A model generated the notes under the pieces. The model was given only the letters and a program-made list of their open reading frames with translations, did not search any database and had not been told where the DNA came from. Of a stretch of DNA of 38,785 nucleotides, positions 1-8,882 are shown in pieces (within the stretch, counting starts at the first letter, position 1; every line of letters starts with the position of its first letter). The DNA lies in NCBI GenBank assembly GCA_002338615.1, contig DDIS01000132.1:43932-82716 (forward strand), read 5' to 3'. The DNA comes from Proteobacteria bacterium UBA1844. Lineage in GTDB: Bacteria; Pseudomonadota; Gammaproteobacteria; Steroidobacterales; Woeseiaceae. The position numbers and the translations under genes are program-made.

Positions 1-278
1 GCTATGTCGGAGCCGAGCAGCTCGGCTGCCTGGTCGCGATCGTCAACGCCCAGCAGGCGCGCTATAACCCCTTTGCCATGCCGCTGGCCTTCAGCCAGCG
101 CGTATTGCCGCCATTCGCCGGCGCGCATCAACCACCACGGGCCGTAATTCAATATTGCCTCGCGCGGATCCGTGAACGAAAACACCTTCACCCAACCCCT
201 GACCCCGAACAGTGCCGCAACACGGCCCATCACTACAGGCTCAAGCAAAGGCGCCAGCTCCGAATCCGTATCCGCCAC
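1..278 (-). CDS. rimM: Ribosome maturation factor RimM (partial, C-terminus beyond the window)
   Basis: RimM assists maturation of the 16S rRNA 3' domain and binds ribosomal protein S19. About 92 N-terminal residues are visible. They include the family segment around VVMGRVAALFGVRGWVKVFS, then FTDPREAILNY, and near the edge RLLGVDDRDQAAELLGSDI. An in-frame TAA lies 6 nt upstream of the GTG at 278, so the start is that GTG or the downstream GTG/ATG at 233/230. The latter would begin next to VVMGRV, as many homologues do. It lies 38 nt after rpsP, in the usual ffh-rpsP-rimM-trmD-rplS order. The family call is secure; the start is uncertain. Confidence 0.9.
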   Translation of the reverse strand, partial: MADTDSELAPLLEPVVMGRVAALFGVRGWVKVFSFTDPREAILNYGPWWLMRAGEWRQYALAEGQRHGKGVIARLLGVDDRDQAAELLGSDI

Positions 279-316
279 AACTTTTTAGACCGGACGCCGG
301 AAGCGACCGCTCCGTA

Positions 317-574
317 TCAATTCGCCGCAGCTGCCTTGCGGTGCGTCTTCAACAACGACGCCACCCGATCGGACGGCTGAGCGCCCTGCCCGATCCAGTA
401 GTCAACCCGCTCGAGGTCCACACGCAGGTTTTCTTCATGGTCCTTACCGATCGGATTGAAAAATCCCACGCGCTCAATGTAACGGCCGTCCCGACGATTG
501 CGACTGTCGGTGACCACCAGGTGATAAAAAGGACGTTGCTTCGCGCCAGCGCGCGACAGACGAATGCTGACCAT
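317..574 (-). CDS. rpsP: 30S ribosomal protein S16
   Basis: Small-subunit protein S16, which supports assembly of the 16S 5' domain. The 85-residue product has normal family length. It opens [20 protein letters not shown] and carries the conserved [14 protein letters not shown] block and the DRVDYW-like segment ([17 protein letters not shown]), with a basic Ala-rich end. The ATG at 574 has only a weak GGAA-type ribosome site. It is the first gene of a likely rpsP-rimM-trmD-rplS operon, and a good sigma70-like promoter lies about 70 nt upstream at 671-644. Confidence 0.97.
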   Translation of the reverse strand: MVSIRLSRAGAKQRPFYHLVVTDSRNRRDGRYIERVGFFNPIGKDHEENLRVDLERVDYWIGQGAQPSDRVASLLKTHRKAAAAN

Positions 575-643
575 CTCGATTCCGTAGTTTGTAGTTTGTC
601 AGGCAGGCACACCTGATCCCGGGTCGACCCGGGCAGACCGCGC

Positions 644-671
644 ATTGTACCGATTAAATCTCAAATGTGAA
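644..671 (-). promoter_or_regulatory. Predicted sigma70 promoter for rpsP-rimM
   Basis: Read on the minus strand there is TTCACA (671-666), a 16-nt spacer and TACAAT (649-644). Each hexamer matches the consensus in five of six positions. Transcription would start near 637, giving a leader of roughly 60 nt before the rpsP ATG. It lies in the 189-nt ffh-rpsP gap. I see no hairpin with a T-run in that gap, so some readthrough from ffh is possible. Confidence 0.55.
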
Positions 672-763
672 GACTTTTAGCGGCTGGAATATCATTGTTT
701 TTCAAGGTTCTGGCGCGCTACCGGGCAAGCCGGCCCCGTGTACCCGGCAGGCGCATTGGGAGG

Positions 764-2128
764 CTACTGCCGGAAGCCCGGAGGCAAGCCACCGCCCGGC
801 ATGCCGCGCATCATCTTCTTCATACCGCCCTTCGACAGCTTTTTCATCATCCGTTCCATCTGCGTGTGCTGCTTCAAAAGCCGATTGACATCCTGGATTT
901 GCTGGCCCGCACCGGCTGCAATGCGCTTTTTACGCGAGCCGTTGATGGTCTTCGGAAAGCGCCGCTCGCCTGGCGTCATCGAGTTAATGACCGCGATCTG
1001 GCGCTTGATCTGCTGTTCATTGGCCGCGCTTTTCAACGCCGCCGGATTGATCTTGCCGGGCAACGGTAATTTCTCAAGCAAGGCACCAAAACCACCCATA
1101 TTCATCATTTGTTCGAGCTGATCCTTGAGGTCGCCGAGATCGAAGCTCTTGCCTTTCTGTAATTTGCGCGCAAGTTTCTCGGCCTTGACCTTTTCAACCT
1201 TGTCCTCGATCTCCTCGACCAGCGACAACACGTCGCCCATGCCGAGGATGCGAGACGCCATGCGATCCGGGTGAAAAACCTCCAGTGCATCGGTCTTTTC
1301 ACCAACGCCGAGGAAGCGAATCGATTTGCCGGTAACCTGCCGGACCGACAATGCGACGCCACCTTTCGCATCGCCATCGGCCTTGGTCAGGATCACTCCG
1401 GTCAATGGCAGGCTTTGATCAAACGCCGTCGCTGCGTTGACCGCATCCTGTCCGGCCATGCTGTCAACGACAAACAAAGTCTCGTGCGGTGCGGCCGCCT
1501 CATGCACGGCAACCACTTCCTGCATCATCTCCTCATCAATATGCAGACGCCCTGCGGTATCGACGATCAGCACATCGACGTGCGCCCGGCGCGCATCAAC
1601 CAGGGCCCGCGCCACGATATCGACAGGGCGCTCGCTCGCATCGCTTGCGCTGTGTAAAGCGCCCACCTCCGCCGCCAGTGTTTGCAGTTGCAGGATTGCC
1701 GCTGGCCGGTGAGTGTCGACACTGACCAGCATCACCGACTTCCTGTCGGTGTCGATCAGTTTCCTGGCAAGTTTGGCGGCCGTCGTGGTTTTGCCTGCGC
1801 CTTGCAGGCCGGCCAACAGGATCACGACGGGCGGCTGCGCCTTCAAATCGAGTGGCACGGTGGCCGCGCCGAGAACCGCGACCAGCTCGGCATGAATGAT
1901 CTTGATCAGGGCCTGGCCAGGGGTCAGGCTCTTGCTGACTTCCTCCCCAACCGCGCGCAGCCGGACCCGCTCTGTAAAGCTCTTGACGACAGGCAAGGCA
2001 ACGTCTGCCTCAAGCAGCGCCAGGCGCACCTGGCGCATGGTGTCCTTGATATTTGCATCGCTAAGGCGGCCTTTGCCAGTAATGCCGCGCGCGACATCCT
2101 GGAGGCGCCCGCTGAGATTTTCGAACAT
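764..2128 (-). CDS. ffh: Signal recognition particle protein Ffh (SRP54)
   Basis: GTPase of the signal recognition particle. It binds 4.5S RNA and the signal peptides of nascent membrane proteins and delivers ribosomes to FtsY. The 454-residue length is normal. An N-domain opens MFENLSGRLQDVARGI. The G-domain has GLQGAGKTTTAAKLA (about 106-120), the DTHRPAA block, DTAGRLHID and TKADGDAKGG. The M-domain has the methionine-rich MERMMKKLSKGGMKKMMRG and ends in a Gly/Pro-rich tail. It starts 36 nt after the stop of the upstream hydrolase gene, so the two may be cotranscribed. Confidence 0.98.
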   Translation of the reverse strand: MFENLSGRLQDVARGITGKGRLSDANIKDTMRQVRLALLEADVALPVVKSFTERVRLRAVGEEVSKSLTPGQALIKIIHAELVAVLGAATVPLDLKAQPPVVILLAGLQGAGKTTTAAKLARKLIDTDRKSVMLVSVDTHRPAAILQLQTLAAEVGALHSASDASERPVDIVARALVDARRAHVDVLIVDTAGRLHIDEEMMQEVVAVHEAAAPHETLFVVDSMAGQDAVNAATAFDQSLPLTGVILTKADGDAKGGVALSVRQVTGKSIRFLGVGEKTDALEVFHPDRMASRILGMGDVLSLVEEIEDKVEKVKAEKLARKLQKGKSFDLGDLKDQLEQMMNMGGFGALLEKLPLPGKINPAALKSAANEQQIKRQIAVINSMTPGERRFPKTINGSRKKRIAAGAGQQIQDVNRLLKQHTQMERMMKKLSKGGMKKMMRGMPGGGLPPGFRQ

Positions 2129-2164
2129 GGATTCAGGTTTTCAGCCGCAGGGGGCCGAATTGTA

Positions 2165-2932
2165 TCAGACGCTGAGCACCGTACCGCGCGACAGCATGTG
2201 AACCTGGCGTTCGGGTACCAGCCTCACGACTTGTTCAAAGATCCTGCCTTCCTCGCCGGGTTTCATGCCGGTTAACCAGATCACGGGGTCCTGGCGAAGC
2301 CGCGCAAGGTCGCGCGCCAGCGTGCTTGGGCAATAGTGCCCCGCCTCGCTCGCGAGTTGCTGCAGTTCGTCCGGGAAGGATACTTCGATCACCAGCAGCT
2401 TCAGTTGCTCGCAGGCGTTCAAAACCGGCCACAGGGTCTGGTTGCTCTTGGTATCGCCACTGATTGCGAATGCGCCGTTGGAATTCCGCACCGTGTAACC
2501 AAGCGACGGTACGCTGTGCCTGACATCCACTGCATGAAATTCGCGCTGCCCGACCGAAATCCGGTCGCCAGGCTCGCAAACGCTGTATCGCAGTATCGGG
2601 TTGTCCGCGCTGGGCAAGCGGCCAAAATCAGGCCAGATGACATCGTTAAACAGGTGTGATTTGAGTGCGTCGAGTGTTTCCGGACGCGCATACACGGTAA
2701 CAGGCGTCTCAAAGCTCGTGTCGAAGGCCGTGTCAACCAGCATCGGCAGCCCTGCGATGTGGTCCAGGTGCGCGTGCGTCAGGAAAACATGTCGTATCGA
2801 CCGCAGGTCCGACAATGCGAGATCACCCACACCCGTACCTGCATCAATCAAGACATCATCGTCGACCAGCAATGCTGACGTTCGCGCGCCCGCACCGATG
2901 CCGCCGCTGCAACCTAGAACTCTGATTCGCAT
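2165..2932 (-). CDS. Metallo-beta-lactamase-fold hydrolase, class II cyclic-nucleotide phosphodiesterase-like
   Basis: A 255-residue MBL-fold protein. The di-metal motif THAHLDHIAG lies near residue 57. Later metal-ligand candidates are the histidine in AVDVRHSVPSLGY, the aspartate in FAISGDTKSN and the histidine in SEAGHYCP. The N-terminal LGCSGGIGAGARTSALLV and the HxHLDHxxG context resemble class II 3',5'-cyclic-nucleotide phosphodiesterases. I infer hydrolysis of cAMP or another phosphodiester; the substrate is unproven. I chose the ATG at 2932, which gives MRIRVLGCSGG, over the ATG ten codons upstream. No signal peptide is visible, so it is probably cytoplasmic. It is divergent from the CcsA-like gene at 3048. 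Confidence 0.82.
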   Translation of the reverse strand: MRIRVLGCSGGIGAGARTSALLVDDDVLIDAGTGVGDLALSDLRSIRHVFLTHAHLDHIAGLPMLVDTAFDTSFETPVTVYARPETLDALKSHLFNDVIWPDFGRLPSADNPILRYSVCEPGDRISVGQREFHAVDVRHSVPSLGYTVRNSNGAFAISGDTKSNQTLWPVLNACEQLKLLVIEVSFPDELQQLASEAGHYCPSTLARDLARLRQDPVIWLTGMKPGEEGRIFEQVVRLVPERQVHMLSRGTVLSV

Positions 2933-3047
2933 GAGGATTGCCCCGGCAGCGTTCCCGGCCACAGCCGTGGTATAAAGGTACTAATAGGAATCGCCATATG
3001 GGATGATTCAGTTAGCGAAACGGTAGGCCATATACTCGCGGGTTTCT

Positions 3048-3848
3048 GTGTTTCAGATCACAATTTTTTTTCTCTACCTCGGCGCTGCTGCTGCGTTTGT
3101 ATTGAGTCGACTGCGGCCCAATACCACGCGCTATGCGGTGCTCGCCATGACCGGTTTTGTCCTGGCATTGTCGGGTCTCGGCCTGCACGCACTCGACCTC
3201 TACGAGGTACTTGGACCAGGCGGCAATATCACGCCGACATCAGTGCTGTCATTGATCGGCCTGCAACTCGCCTTGATTGCATTGCTTGGCGCCATCGAGA
3301 AAAATCTGCGCGGTCTGTCGGCTGCTCTGTTGCTGCTTGCCGCGATCCTCGCACTGCTGACTCAGCCTGAGGCGGCGTCCAGCCCGGAACACGTGCTCGG
3401 CTGGCAAATGCGCACACACGTTGTTACCTCCCTGTTCGCATATGGCTTGTTAACCGTTGGCGCTATCGTCGCGATTTTTGCGCTGATACAGCTGCGACGC
3501 CTAAAGAATGTCAAATTGTCACGCGCAAACCAGTTGTTTGCACCACTGGATACCACGGAGTCGCTGCTCTATACCGTGACGCTTGCCGGCTTTGTTGTGC
3601 TGGCCTTGTCCGTGGTCAGTGGCTTTACATTCATCGAAGATCTTTTTGCACAGCACCTGGCTCACAAGACCATACTTTCTTTGCTTGCCCTGGTTGTGTT
3701 TGGTGTGTTGCTGCTTGGTCGGCAATTTGCAGGCTGGCGCGGACGGCGCGCTATCTATCTTTACCTCGCCGGCTTTGCGCTGCTGTGCCTCGCATATTTC
3801 GGCAGCCGCTATGTGCTTGAGGAAATTCTCGGCCGTAGCTGGGGTTGA
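3048..3848 (+). CDS. CcsA/HemX-like inner-membrane protein (YpjD family)
   Basis: A 266-residue polytopic membrane protein with about eight hydrophobic segments, for example 2-20, 35-52, 66-80 and 128-149. It matches the cytochrome c assembly (CcsA/HemX-like) family found next to ffh in many gammaproteobacteria and named YpjD in E. coli. Membrane histidines occur in MRTHVVTS (about 126) and LAHKTILS (about 206), as in heme-handling relatives. The WWD-type motif of true cytochrome c synthases is not evident. Its biochemical role is unproven. The start is a GTG at 3048 with a TATACT box only 12 nt before it, so the leader may be very short. The transporter at 3913 follows after 64 nt. Confidence 0.85.
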   Translation: MFQITIFFLYLGAAAAFVLSRLRPNTTRYAVLAMTGFVLALSGLGLHALDLYEVLGPGGNITPTSVLSLIGLQLALIALLGAIEKNLRGLSAALLLLAAILALLTQPEAASSPEHVLGWQMRTHVVTSLFAYGLLTVGAIVAIFALIQLRRLKNVKLSRANQLFAPLDTTESLLYTVTLAGFVVLALSVVSGFTFIEDLFAQHLAHKTILSLLALVVFGVLLLGRQFAGWRGRRAIYLYLAGFALLCLAYFGSRYVLEEILGRSWG

Positions 3849-3912
3849 GTGACCATGATGGCAGCCGTGATTTCAGCACCCGCTTCCCGCTTATCGAGGA
3901 GATTCCCCTCAA

Positions 3913-5190
3913 TTGAGCGATGACGTGCCACTGGGAGTCCTGTTCGGAGTCCTGCTACTGCTGTTGCTGTTGTCCGCGTTTTTTTCAGGCTCCGAAACGG
4001 CGCTGATGAGCCTGAACCGCTATCGCCTGCGCCACAAGGCGCGCCAGGGGCATCGTGGCGCAAAGATTGCTGAGACTCTGCTGAAGCGCCCTGACCGTTT
4101 GATTGGCCTGATACTGCTCGGCAACAACCTGGTCAACTTTTCCGCGGCATCGCTGGTCGCGATCATCGCTCTCAAAGTTGGCGGCCAACCGGCGGTTGCT
4201 ATTGGCACATTGCTCTTGACACTGGTCGTCCTGATATTTTCAGAGGCTGCCCCGAAGACGCTCGCGGCCATGTTCCCGGAACGGCTGGCCTACCCTGCGG
4301 CGATGATCTACTACCCGCTACTCAAACTGGTCTATCCGATCGTCTGGATGACTAACGCTTGCTCGAATGGGGTGTTGTACCTGTTGGGTGTGCGCAGCGA
4401 CCAGTCGGGTTTGCAGTCGCTAACGCGCGAGGAACTCCGCACGCTGGTGCATGAAGCCGGCAGCCGAATTTCCAGCCGCTATCAAAAAATGCTGCTCAGT
4501 ATTCTGGACCTGGAAAAGGTCTCTGTTGATGACGTGATGGTACCGCACAACGAAGTCGTGGGCATCGACCTTAGTGACCCACCGGAAAAAATCGCGCAAA
4601 TAATCACCGAAAGCCAGCACACACGCCTGCCGGTATACCGCGACAGTATCGATAACGTCCTTGGCATACTGCACCTGCGCAAGCTGGCTAACCTGGCCGT
4701 GCAGGCGTTTGACGAGCATTCGTTGCAGGCGTTGCTCGACGAACCGTATTTCATTCCCGAAGGAACGCCACTCAGCACCCAGCTGGTGCAATTTCAGCGC
4801 CGGCGCCTGCGCATTGCGCTGGTTGTTGACGAGTATGGCGACATTCAGGGCGTCGTGACGCTCGAGGACATACTTGAAGAAATAGTGGGCGAATTTACAA
4901 CTGATCCTGCCGACGAAATAGCCGATGCAGTTCGAGACGGTGCAGATGCCTGGCTGGTTGACGGTATGGCGAATATCCGCGAACTGAACCGCGCACAAGG
5001 ATGGGAACTGCCCACGGACGGCCCGAAAACGATCAATGGCATGATTATCGAAACGCTGGAAAATATTCCGGAACCCACCACCTGCCTTGTCATTGGCGGC
5101 TACCCGATCGAAATCATAGCCAGCGACGAAAACCGGGTACGGACGGTTCGCATCGGACCGCGAACGACTGCCAAGCAAAATCGCGGCTAA
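3913..5190 (+). CDS. CorC/HlyC-family transporter with DUF21 and CBS domains (YfjD/CorB type)
   Basis: Inner-membrane protein of the CNNM/CorB family, linked to magnesium or cobalt export and resistance. In this 425-residue protein the DUF21 membrane domain (about 1-190) opens with a Leu-rich helix and the SAFFSGSETALMSLNRYRLR block, and holds LGNNLVNF. Two CBS domains follow (about 205-330), with DVMVPHNEVVGID and VVDEYGDIQGVVTLEDILEE. A CorC/HlyC C-terminal domain covers about 345-420. The start is a TTG at 3913 with GAGGAG 11 nt upstream. It converges with radA, with only 9 nt between stop codons. The pairing with ypjD downstream of ffh is conserved in pseudomonads. Confidence 0.92.
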   Translation: MSDDVPLGVLFGVLLLLLLLSAFFSGSETALMSLNRYRLRHKARQGHRGAKIAETLLKRPDRLIGLILLGNNLVNFSAASLVAIIALKVGGQPAVAIGTLLLTLVVLIFSEAAPKTLAAMFPERLAYPAAMIYYPLLKLVYPIVWMTNACSNGVLYLLGVRSDQSGLQSLTREELRTLVHEAGSRISSRYQKMLLSILDLEKVSVDDVMVPHNEVVGIDLSDPPEKIAQIITESQHTRLPVYRDSIDNVLGILHLRKLANLAVQAFDEHSLQALLDEPYFIPEGTPLSTQLVQFQRRRLRIALVVDEYGDIQGVVTLEDILEEIVGEFTTDPADEIADAVRDGADAWLVDGMANIRELNRAQGWELPTDGPKTINGMIIETLENIPEPTTCLVIGGYPIEIIASDENRVRTVRIGPRTTAKQNRG

Positions 5191-5199
5191 GCCAGGACG

Positions 5200-6546
5200 T
5201 CAGTGTTCGAAGGCTGCTTCAAGTGCTTCGGCCAGTTTCGAGACACCCACCACCTCGATTCCGCCTGGTGATTTCTTCGGCCGGTTGGCGAGCGGCACGA
5301 TGGCCCGGGTGAAGCCCTGCTTTGCAGCCGCCGCAATTCGTTCCTCACCATAGCGCACTGGCCTGACCTCGCCAGCGAGCCCCAATTCCCCAAAACTCAC
5401 CAGGCGCTCGCTCGGCGCGCGTGCGCGGAAACTCGAAACGATTGCCAGCAGCGTTGGCAGATCGACCGCAGTCTCGGTAATCCTGAGTCCGCCGACAACG
5501 TTCACAAACACGTCGTCGCCACCGAGTTCGACGGCCCCATGCCGCTGCAGCACGGCCAGTAACAGCGCGAGCCGGTTCTGGTCAACCCCCTGCGCCAGGC
5601 GCTTTGGGTAATTGCCGGAGCCGTCGGCGACGAGTGCCTGGATTTCAACCAGCAAGGGCCGGCTACCCTCCCAGGCAACCGAGACCACGCTGCCGGGTTC
5701 GTTCAGGGACTCCCGCGACAGGAAAATTGCCGACGGGTTCGTCACCTCGCGAAAGCCTGTTTCCGTCATCGCGAAGACGCCCATTTCGCCGGTTGCTCCG
5801 AAACGATTCTTTACCGAACGAATCATCGTATAGCGGCTGCTCGGATCATTCTCGACATACAGCACGGTATCGACCATGTGTTCCACGACACGTGGCCCGG
5901 CAATCGCACCTTCCTTGGTCACGTGCCCGATGATCAACACGGCGACGTCATTCTGCTTCGCAAACTGTACCAACCTGCCAACGCACTCGCGCAATTGCGC
6001 CACGGAGCCCGGCGCCGACGGCAGATTGGCGGCGACCATCGTTTGCATGGAATCGATAACCAGGACTTTCGCGGAGATCTGTCGACACTGCTCCAGCACA
6101 TGCTCGAGCGACGTCTCGGCCAGCAGGCTCAGGGACGGTTGCAACAGGCCAAGCCGTCGCGCACGTTGGCCGATCTGGCGCAAGGACTCCTCACCAGTCG
6201 CATAACAAACCGGCAGGCCCGCGGGCAGCGCACCGGTAACCTGTTGCAGGAGAGTCGATTTGCCGACCCCGGGATCGCCGCCGAGCAACACAACAGCGCC
6301 GTGCACCAGCCCGCCGCCCAGCACCCGATCAAACTCGGCAAACCCGGTGGCGTAGCGTTCGTCAAGATCGCCTTCCAGTGCAGCGAGCCGGGTCGCATCC
6401 TGCCTGCGGGACGAATGCGGCAGCGCCGGGTCAAGCGCAGTCTCGACCATACTGTTCCATGCGGCACACTCGGCACACTGCCCCGCCCACTTGACACCGT
6501 GCGCGCCGCATTCTCTGCACACATAGGATTTCTTTACACGTGACAT
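5200..6546 (-). CDS. radA: DNA repair protein RadA
   Basis: DnaB-like ATPase that promotes branch migration and processing of recombination intermediates. The 448-residue length is normal. It has an N-terminal C4 zinc finger (CRECGAHGVKWAGQCAEC, about 10-27), a Walker A GGDPGVGKSTLL (about 95), a Walker B VLVIDSMQT and the RadA-specific KNRFG motif (VKNRFGATGEMG, about 256). The C-terminal Lon-protease-like domain lacks proteolytic residues, as is usual. The ATG start gives MSRVKKSYVCRECG. It is divergent from the kinase gene across an AT-rich 215-nt region. Confidence 0.97.
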   Translation of the reverse strand: MSRVKKSYVCRECGAHGVKWAGQCAECAAWNSMVETALDPALPHSSRRQDATRLAALEGDLDERYATGFAEFDRVLGGGLVHGAVVLLGGDPGVGKSTLLQQVTGALPAGLPVCYATGEESLRQIGQRARRLGLLQPSLSLLAETSLEHVLEQCRQISAKVLVIDSMQTMVAANLPSAPGSVAQLRECVGRLVQFAKQNDVAVLIIGHVTKEGAIAGPRVVEHMVDTVLYVENDPSSRYTMIRSVKNRFGATGEMGVFAMTETGFREVTNPSAIFLSRESLNEPGSVVSVAWEGSRPLLVEIQALVADGSGNYPKRLAQGVDQNRLALLLAVLQRHGAVELGGDDVFVNVVGGLRITETAVDLPTLLAIVSSFRARAPSERLVSFGELGLAGEVRPVRYGEERIAAAAKQGFTRAIVPLANRPKKSPGGIEVVGVSKLAEALEAAFEH

Positions 6547-6761
6547 TAATTAAATCCAATAATCTTTTGTTTTTTAATAATTTTTTTAAAAAAACAATGA
6601 TCGAATGTTGGCTCTCCTGCCGGCCCGGCCGCGGACCGGGCTGAAAACGGATAGTAGCAAGACCACGTCTGGCCTTATTACATAAAAATGCCAACCCTCT
6701 CTCATTACGCAGGCGCTCAATTTCTTATACTTTTGCGCTGAAAACCAAGGGCCTGACCCGC
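6547..6761. promoter_or_regulatory. AT-rich divergent promoter region between radA and the kinase gene
   Basis: A 215-nt gap without a gene. The radA-proximal 55 bp is almost pure A/T and includes the 14-bp palindrome of seven T then seven A at 6581-6594. That composition is unusual for this window and suits a UP element, curved DNA or nucleoid-protein binding. Further right is a 6-bp GC inverted repeat, GCCCGG/CCGGGC at 6623-6628 and 6636-6641, with no T-run. A TATACT box at 6726-6731 could be the kinase -10, 36 nt before the TTG start. No convincing -35 was found. Confidence 0.4.
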
Positions 6762-8849
6762 TTGCAGAGCGTCACAAGACAACAGAGAAACCGATATATC
6801 GCCCTCACGTTCGCGAGCGTTCTGCTGTTTGTCATATACGGGCCGCTGGCACAGCTGTTCACTGGCATCGACCGGTTCATTTACGACCGGTTCGCCGCGA
6901 GTCTGCCCAACGATCCGCTGGAAAAGGGCGTGATCATCAGTATCGACCCGCGACGCACCAATGTCGCGTCGGTTCTGGATCGCTACGGAGAAATTATCGC
7001 CAAGTTACGCGCGGCCGATGTTGCGCGCATCGTGCTGCCGAACCCCCCGGAAATACCCGAGTCCGACCCATTGCCCGCGTGGAGCGCTGACCTGGCCGCA
7101 GGCGTGCCGACCTATGTGCCCACCCAGCATCGCTTTGCCGCGCTTGCAAGACGCAGCGGTTTTGTCGATGAGAAGCCGGACCCGGATGGCGTGTTGCGCC
7201 GTGCTGAGCTATGGCGCCTGATCAAAGGCGATATGCGCCCGGCACTCGCCGTCGCGATCGCGTTTGACAGGGATGACCCGGATATCACCCGACGGCTGGC
7301 GAACGCCGACGAAGCGATCTACTTATCGCGCTACCGCGCATTGCGCAGAGTGGACGTCGACGACCTGATATTTGGTCGCATTAACAGTCGCTCGCTGACC
7401 GGGATGACAGTTTTCGTTGATGCAGAACCGGCGCTGGAAAGCGCCAGTGCACTGTTACCTTCCGGCCAGTATGTCACCCACTCTGAAATTACCGCGGCGC
7501 TGCTCGCCGATATTGAACAGGATCAGGCCATTATCTCACCAACCTGGATTCAGGCTTTGGAGTGGCTCGCCCCGATCCTGCTCGCGATTGTCGCCGTGAT
7601 GTTCATGCCCGATCGCGGACGACGTGACATTGCCGTCATGTCGCTGGCGGTAGTCGTGGGCCTGTTGCTGCTCGAAGCGCTCAGCCTGTATGTCATGCAT
7701 ATCCGCTTCGATCTCGGTCGCGCCATCCTGGTCTTTGTCGGCGTTGCAATTCTCAGCATCTGGCTGGTCGGCGACAATCGCAAGGAACTGCGCCATGCGT
7801 TCAAGCGCGGCGCCGACTTCCTGGCGGCCGGCCGGCTTGAACCCGCGTTTGCGGAACTCAGGCGCTGCCCGCCGTCGGAAACGCTGGCTGGCATCATGTA
7901 CAAGCTATCGCTCGCTTTCGAGCAACAAGCCAAACCCGAACGCGCAGAAGCCGTGCTGGAGTGGATGAAACGCACGCACAGTGCGATGCCCGTGAGTACC
8001 GCAAGCGGCAAACCTGCAACCGGCATGCCGCAACGCCTCGGACGCTACGTCATCGAAAAGCGCATCGGACGGGGCGCCATGGGTGCCGTGTACCTCGCCA
8101 GGGACCCCAGAATTAACCGCGCGGTGGCAGTCAAGGCCATCCCGATCGCGCATGAATTCGAGGATGAAGAACTCAAGGAAGCGCGCCTGCGCTTCTATCG
8201 CGAAGCCGAATCTGCGGGCCGGCTGACGCACCCGAACATCATCACGGTTTATGACGCCGGCGAAGAAAAAGGCCTGGCATTTATCGCAATGGAGTATGTC
8301 CCCGGCATCGCGCTCAAGGAATTTACTGACCCGGTGCGCCTGCTTGCCCCAAAGCGGGCGCTGGAACTATGTGCCTTGACCGCCGATGCGCTGGACTACG
8401 CACACCACCAGGGCGTCATCCACCGCGACATCAAACCGGCAAATCTACTGTACAACCCCAAAGAGGGTGCATTGAAGATTTCGGACTTTGGTGTGGCCCG
8501 GCTGACCGACAATAACAAGACCAAGACAGGCATTGTGCTCGGTACGCCGATGTACATGTCCCCCGAACAGCTCGGTGCCGAACCGCTTACAGGGCTCTCG
8601 GACTTATTTTCGCTTGGTGTTACCCTATACGAATTGTTGTGCGGCGAAGTACCTTTCAAGGCAACAAACATTGCCGTTCTGATGACCAAGATTACGAGCG
8701 AGGATCCGGCGCCGGTCGCAAGCCGTCGCGCTGGCATTCCGGCGAGTGTGGATGCGATTTTAAGCAAGGCCCTGGCCAAGAACCCCCGGGATCGTTTCTC
8801 CTGTGGGGCCGAGTTGGCAGCGGCGCTGCGTAGCTGTACGCGCAACTGA
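6762..8849 (+). CDS. Transmembrane Ser/Thr protein kinase with CHASE2 sensor domain
   Basis: Receptor-type Hanks kinase of 695 residues. A membrane segment (about 11-30) precedes a periplasmic CHASE2-like region (about 31-265, with DRFIYDRFA and the ISIDPRR strand). Three more membrane helices follow at about 268-287, 293-315 and 323-339. The kinase domain spans about 428-690. It has the glycine loop GRGAMGAVYLAR, VAVK with lysine 458, HRDIKPANLL (554-563), DFG at 575-577, TPMYMSPEQL and a normal C-lobe, so catalysis looks intact. The start is a TTG at 6762 with AAGGG ten nt upstream. The PP2C gene follows after 33 nt. The signal it senses is unknown. Confidence 0.93.
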   Translation: MQSVTRQQRNRYIALTFASVLLFVIYGPLAQLFTGIDRFIYDRFAASLPNDPLEKGVIISIDPRRTNVASVLDRYGEIIAKLRAADVARIVLPNPPEIPESDPLPAWSADLAAGVPTYVPTQHRFAALARRSGFVDEKPDPDGVLRRAELWRLIKGDMRPALAVAIAFDRDDPDITRRLANADEAIYLSRYRALRRVDVDDLIFGRINSRSLTGMTVFVDAEPALESASALLPSGQYVTHSEITAALLADIEQDQAIISPTWIQALEWLAPILLAIVAVMFMPDRGRRDIAVMSLAVVVGLLLLEALSLYVMHIRFDLGRAILVFVGVAILSIWLVGDNRKELRHAFKRGADFLAAGRLEPAFAELRRCPPSETLAGIMYKLSLAFEQQAKPERAEAVLEWMKRTHSAMPVSTASGKPATGMPQRLGRYVIEKRIGRGAMGAVYLARDPRINRAVAVKAIPIAHEFEDEELKEARLRFYREAESAGRLTHPNIITVYDAGEEKGLAFIAMEYVPGIALKEFTDPVRLLAPKRALELCALTADALDYAHHQGVIHRDIKPANLLYNPKEGALKISDFGVARLTDNNKTKTGIVLGTPMYMSPEQLGAEPLTGLSDLFSLGVTLYELLCGEVPFKATNIAVLMTKITSEDPAPVASRRAGIPASVDAILSKALAKNPRDRFSCGAELAAALRSCTRN

Positions 8850-8882
8850 TACGTTTTACACAGAGCGGTAGCCCAGAAAATA

